Origin: an uncultured Parasphingopyxis sp.
Lineage (GTDB): Bacteria > Pseudomonadota > Alphaproteobacteria > Sphingomonadales > Sphingomonadaceae
NCBI GenBank assembly: GCA_905479515.1
Contig: CAJQMX010000103.1
Location: 1-15,122 of the forward strand
DNA: 15,122 nucleotides
Direction: 5' to 3'
The translations under genes were made by a program, and so were the position numbers. Shown piece by piece: positions 13,765 through 15,122 of this stretch. Position 1 is the first letter of the stretch, and each line of letters begins with the position of its first letter. The notes beneath the pieces are model-generated. The model did no database searches. It was not told the DNA's origin and worked only from the letters and a program-made list of their open reading frames with translations.

Positions 13765-15122
13765 ATGAATCAAACCGTAAAGACAGGCGATTGCTGCTCC
13801 GTCAATAAAAACGGCGACGACAGCTATGACCTCATCGTCATAGGTGCTGGCTCGGCCGGGTTTTCGGCTTCGATTAGCGCGGCCGAGGCCGGCAGGCGCG
13901 TGGCCATGGTTGGGCATGGCACCATCGGCGGCACCTGCGTCAATGTCGGCTGCGTGCCGTCCAAGGCGATGATACGGGCCGGTGAAGCGGTGCATGCTGG
14001 TACAGCGGCGGCACGGTTTCCGGGCATTGAACCCTGTGCGCAGAGCGTGGACTGGTCGGCGGTCGTCAAGGGCACGGCCGATCTGGTCGACGAGATGCGC
14101 CAGAAAAAATACATCGACCTGCTGCCTTCCTATGAGAATGTCACCTATATCGAGGAAGGTGCCGCACGCCTGATCGAAGGTGGGATTGAGGTCGGCGGGC
14201 GGATCATCGCTGCACCGAAGGTTCTGATCGCCACCGGCTCGCGCCCTTTCTTGCCGGAAATTGACGGGATCGAGACCGTGGAGGCGCTGGATTCCTGGGA
14301 CCTTCTCAGCCTGCCCGATCAGCCCGAAAGCATCCTGGTACTGGGCGGCGGCTATATTGGCTGTGAACTGGCGCAGATGGCGTCGCGGCTGGGCGTCAAG
14401 GTTACACTGGTCACGCGTTCGCGCCTTCTGCCCGGCGTGGAACCGGAAGTGGCCAAGGCGTTGACCGACGCGTTGAAGGCTGAGGGTGTCGCGGTCGAGA
14501 CCGGCCTGTCCTACCGATCGGTGAGACGGAGTGACGGCGGCGTCACGCTGACAATCGAACGGAGTGGAAAGCCTGTGACCCTCTCCGCGCAGCGGCTTGT
14601 GGCCACCACAGGCCGGGTGGCCAATTCCGAAGACCTCGGCTTGCGCGAGTTCGGCATCGAGACCGATGCGCGTGGATCGATCAAGGTCGGAGCCGACATG
14701 GCCACAACGCGGCCTGGCGTCTGGGCAGCGGGTGATGTCACCGATCGCGACCAGTTCGTCTACATGGCCGCTTATGGGGCCAAGGTGGCGGCCAACAATG
14801 CGCTCGGGCTTCTGGATTTGCGCTATGACAATGCGGCCATGCCCTGGGTCGTGTTCACCGATCCGCAGGTCGCCGGCGTCGGCCTTTCCGAGGTGCAGGC
14901 GAAGGCAGCCGGTCATGACGTCAAGACCAGCGTGCTGACGCTGGACCACGTGGCACGCGCCGCCGCCGCCCGCGATACCCGCGGCGTCATCAAGCTGGTC
15001 GCGGATGCGAAGACCGACCGCCTCCTGGGCGGACAGATCGCGGCGCCCGAAGGGTCTGATGCGATTCAGACGCTGGCTATGGCGTTGAAGTTCGGCATGA
15101 CGAGCAAGGCGCTTGGCGAGAC
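13765..15122 (+). CDS. merA: MerA, mercuric reductase (3' end beyond window)
   Basis: This flavoprotein reduces Hg(II) to Hg(0) with NADPH in the cytoplasm. 452 codons are visible of an expected ~475. It shows the FAD site GAGSAG (27-32), the redox pair in GGTCVNVGCVPSK (C58, C63), the NADPH site GGGYIG after SILVL, GRVANSEDL, and the second FAD motif AAGDVTDRDQFVYMAA. The dimerisation domain follows, but the C-terminal cysteine pair that receives Hg(II) lies past the edge. The N-terminus has no heavy-metal-associated domain. Only a short tail with C10-C11 (GDCCSV) precedes the catalytic core. AAGGAAGA stands in front of the ATG. merT and merP supply its substrate. Confidence 0.95.
   Translation, partial: MNQTVKTGDCCSVNKNGDDSYDLIVIGAGSAGFSASISAAEAGRRVAMVGHGTIGGTCVNVGCVPSKAMIRAGEAVHAGTAAARFPGIEPCAQSVDWSAVVKGTADLVDEMRQKKYIDLLPSYENVTYIEEGAARLIEGGIEVGGRIIAAPKVLIATGSRPFLPEIDGIETVEALDSWDLLSLPDQPESILVLGGGYIGCELAQMASRLGVKVTLVTRSRLLPGVEPEVAKALTDALKAEGVAVETGLSYRSVRRSDGGVTLTIERSGKPVTLSAQRLVATTGRVANSEDLGLREFGIETDARGSIKVGADMATTRPGVWAAGDVTDRDQFVYMAAYGAKVAANNALGLLDLRYDNAAMPWVVFTDPQVAGVGLSEVQAKAAGHDVKTSVLTLDHVARAAAARDTRGVIKLVADAKTDRLLGGQIAAPEGSDAIQTLAMALKFGMTSKALGE

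Noticed and set aside
13744..14949. 401-codon open frame on the minus strand
   Set aside because: It is antisense to merA, whose FAD, NADPH and redox motifs are clear on the plus strand. The antisense product shows no family features.
1..15122. CRISPR array or insertion sequence
   Set aside because: No regularly spaced repeats and no transposase gene were found. The only recombinase is the integrase at 2147-3862.

Overview
This window looks like alphaproteobacterial accessory DNA. On its left is one end of an integrative mobile element. On its right is a partly decayed heavy-metal and mercury resistance island. The host call rests on the DUF736, DUF6499 and DUF2285 proteins, which are typical of alphaproteobacterial integrative elements, and on the style of the mer and czc proteins. 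No rRNA, tRNA or CRISPR array is visible.

Left module (about 1-4742, all leftward). The order of transcription is: a DUF6499/DUF2285 protein like the excision activator FseA of the Mesorhizobium symbiosis ICE (4742-3915); a 571-residue tyrosine recombinase (3862-2147); an unknown 243-residue protein whose start overlaps the recombinase stop (2154-1423); a small excisionase-like helix-turn-helix protein (1326-1072); a DUF736 protein (880-527); and the N-terminal part of a rolling-circle Rep/relaxase-like protein that runs off the left edge (465-1). The first ~180 residues of the recombinase are a second copy of the DUF6499-plus-partial-DUF2285 part of the activator, joined to a complete integrase. 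Two strong inverted-repeat structures lie between the small genes (484-514, and a nested one at 951-1031) and are candidate origin or control sites.

Middle module (about 4928-12115). A cation-diffusion-facilitator gene and a truncated methyltransferase gene run leftward. A Zn/Cd/Pb-type MerR regulator runs rightward, and the classic MerR-type promoter after it overlaps its stop codon and drives a czc-type operon. That operon is damaged. A deletion fuses the front of czcC to the last ~50 codons of czcB, out of frame, so the periplasmic adaptor is lost, while the 1037-residue inner-membrane pump gene czcA is intact. Behind czcA lie a small lipoprotein gene and a czcD pseudogene with a deletion, a nonsense codon, a frameshift and a lost 3' end.

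Right module (about 12121-15122). This is a mer operon: divergent merR, an operator/promoter with a perfect 6-bp dyad, merT, merP and merA, which is cut by the window end. A 430-bp scar between merP and merA holds a merF-like 5' fragment joined to a piece of a pyridine-nucleotide disulfide oxidoreductase. Mercury uptake and reduction look functional, whereas the divalent-cation efflux operon has lost key parts. The left module provides the machinery for integration, excision and possibly replication.
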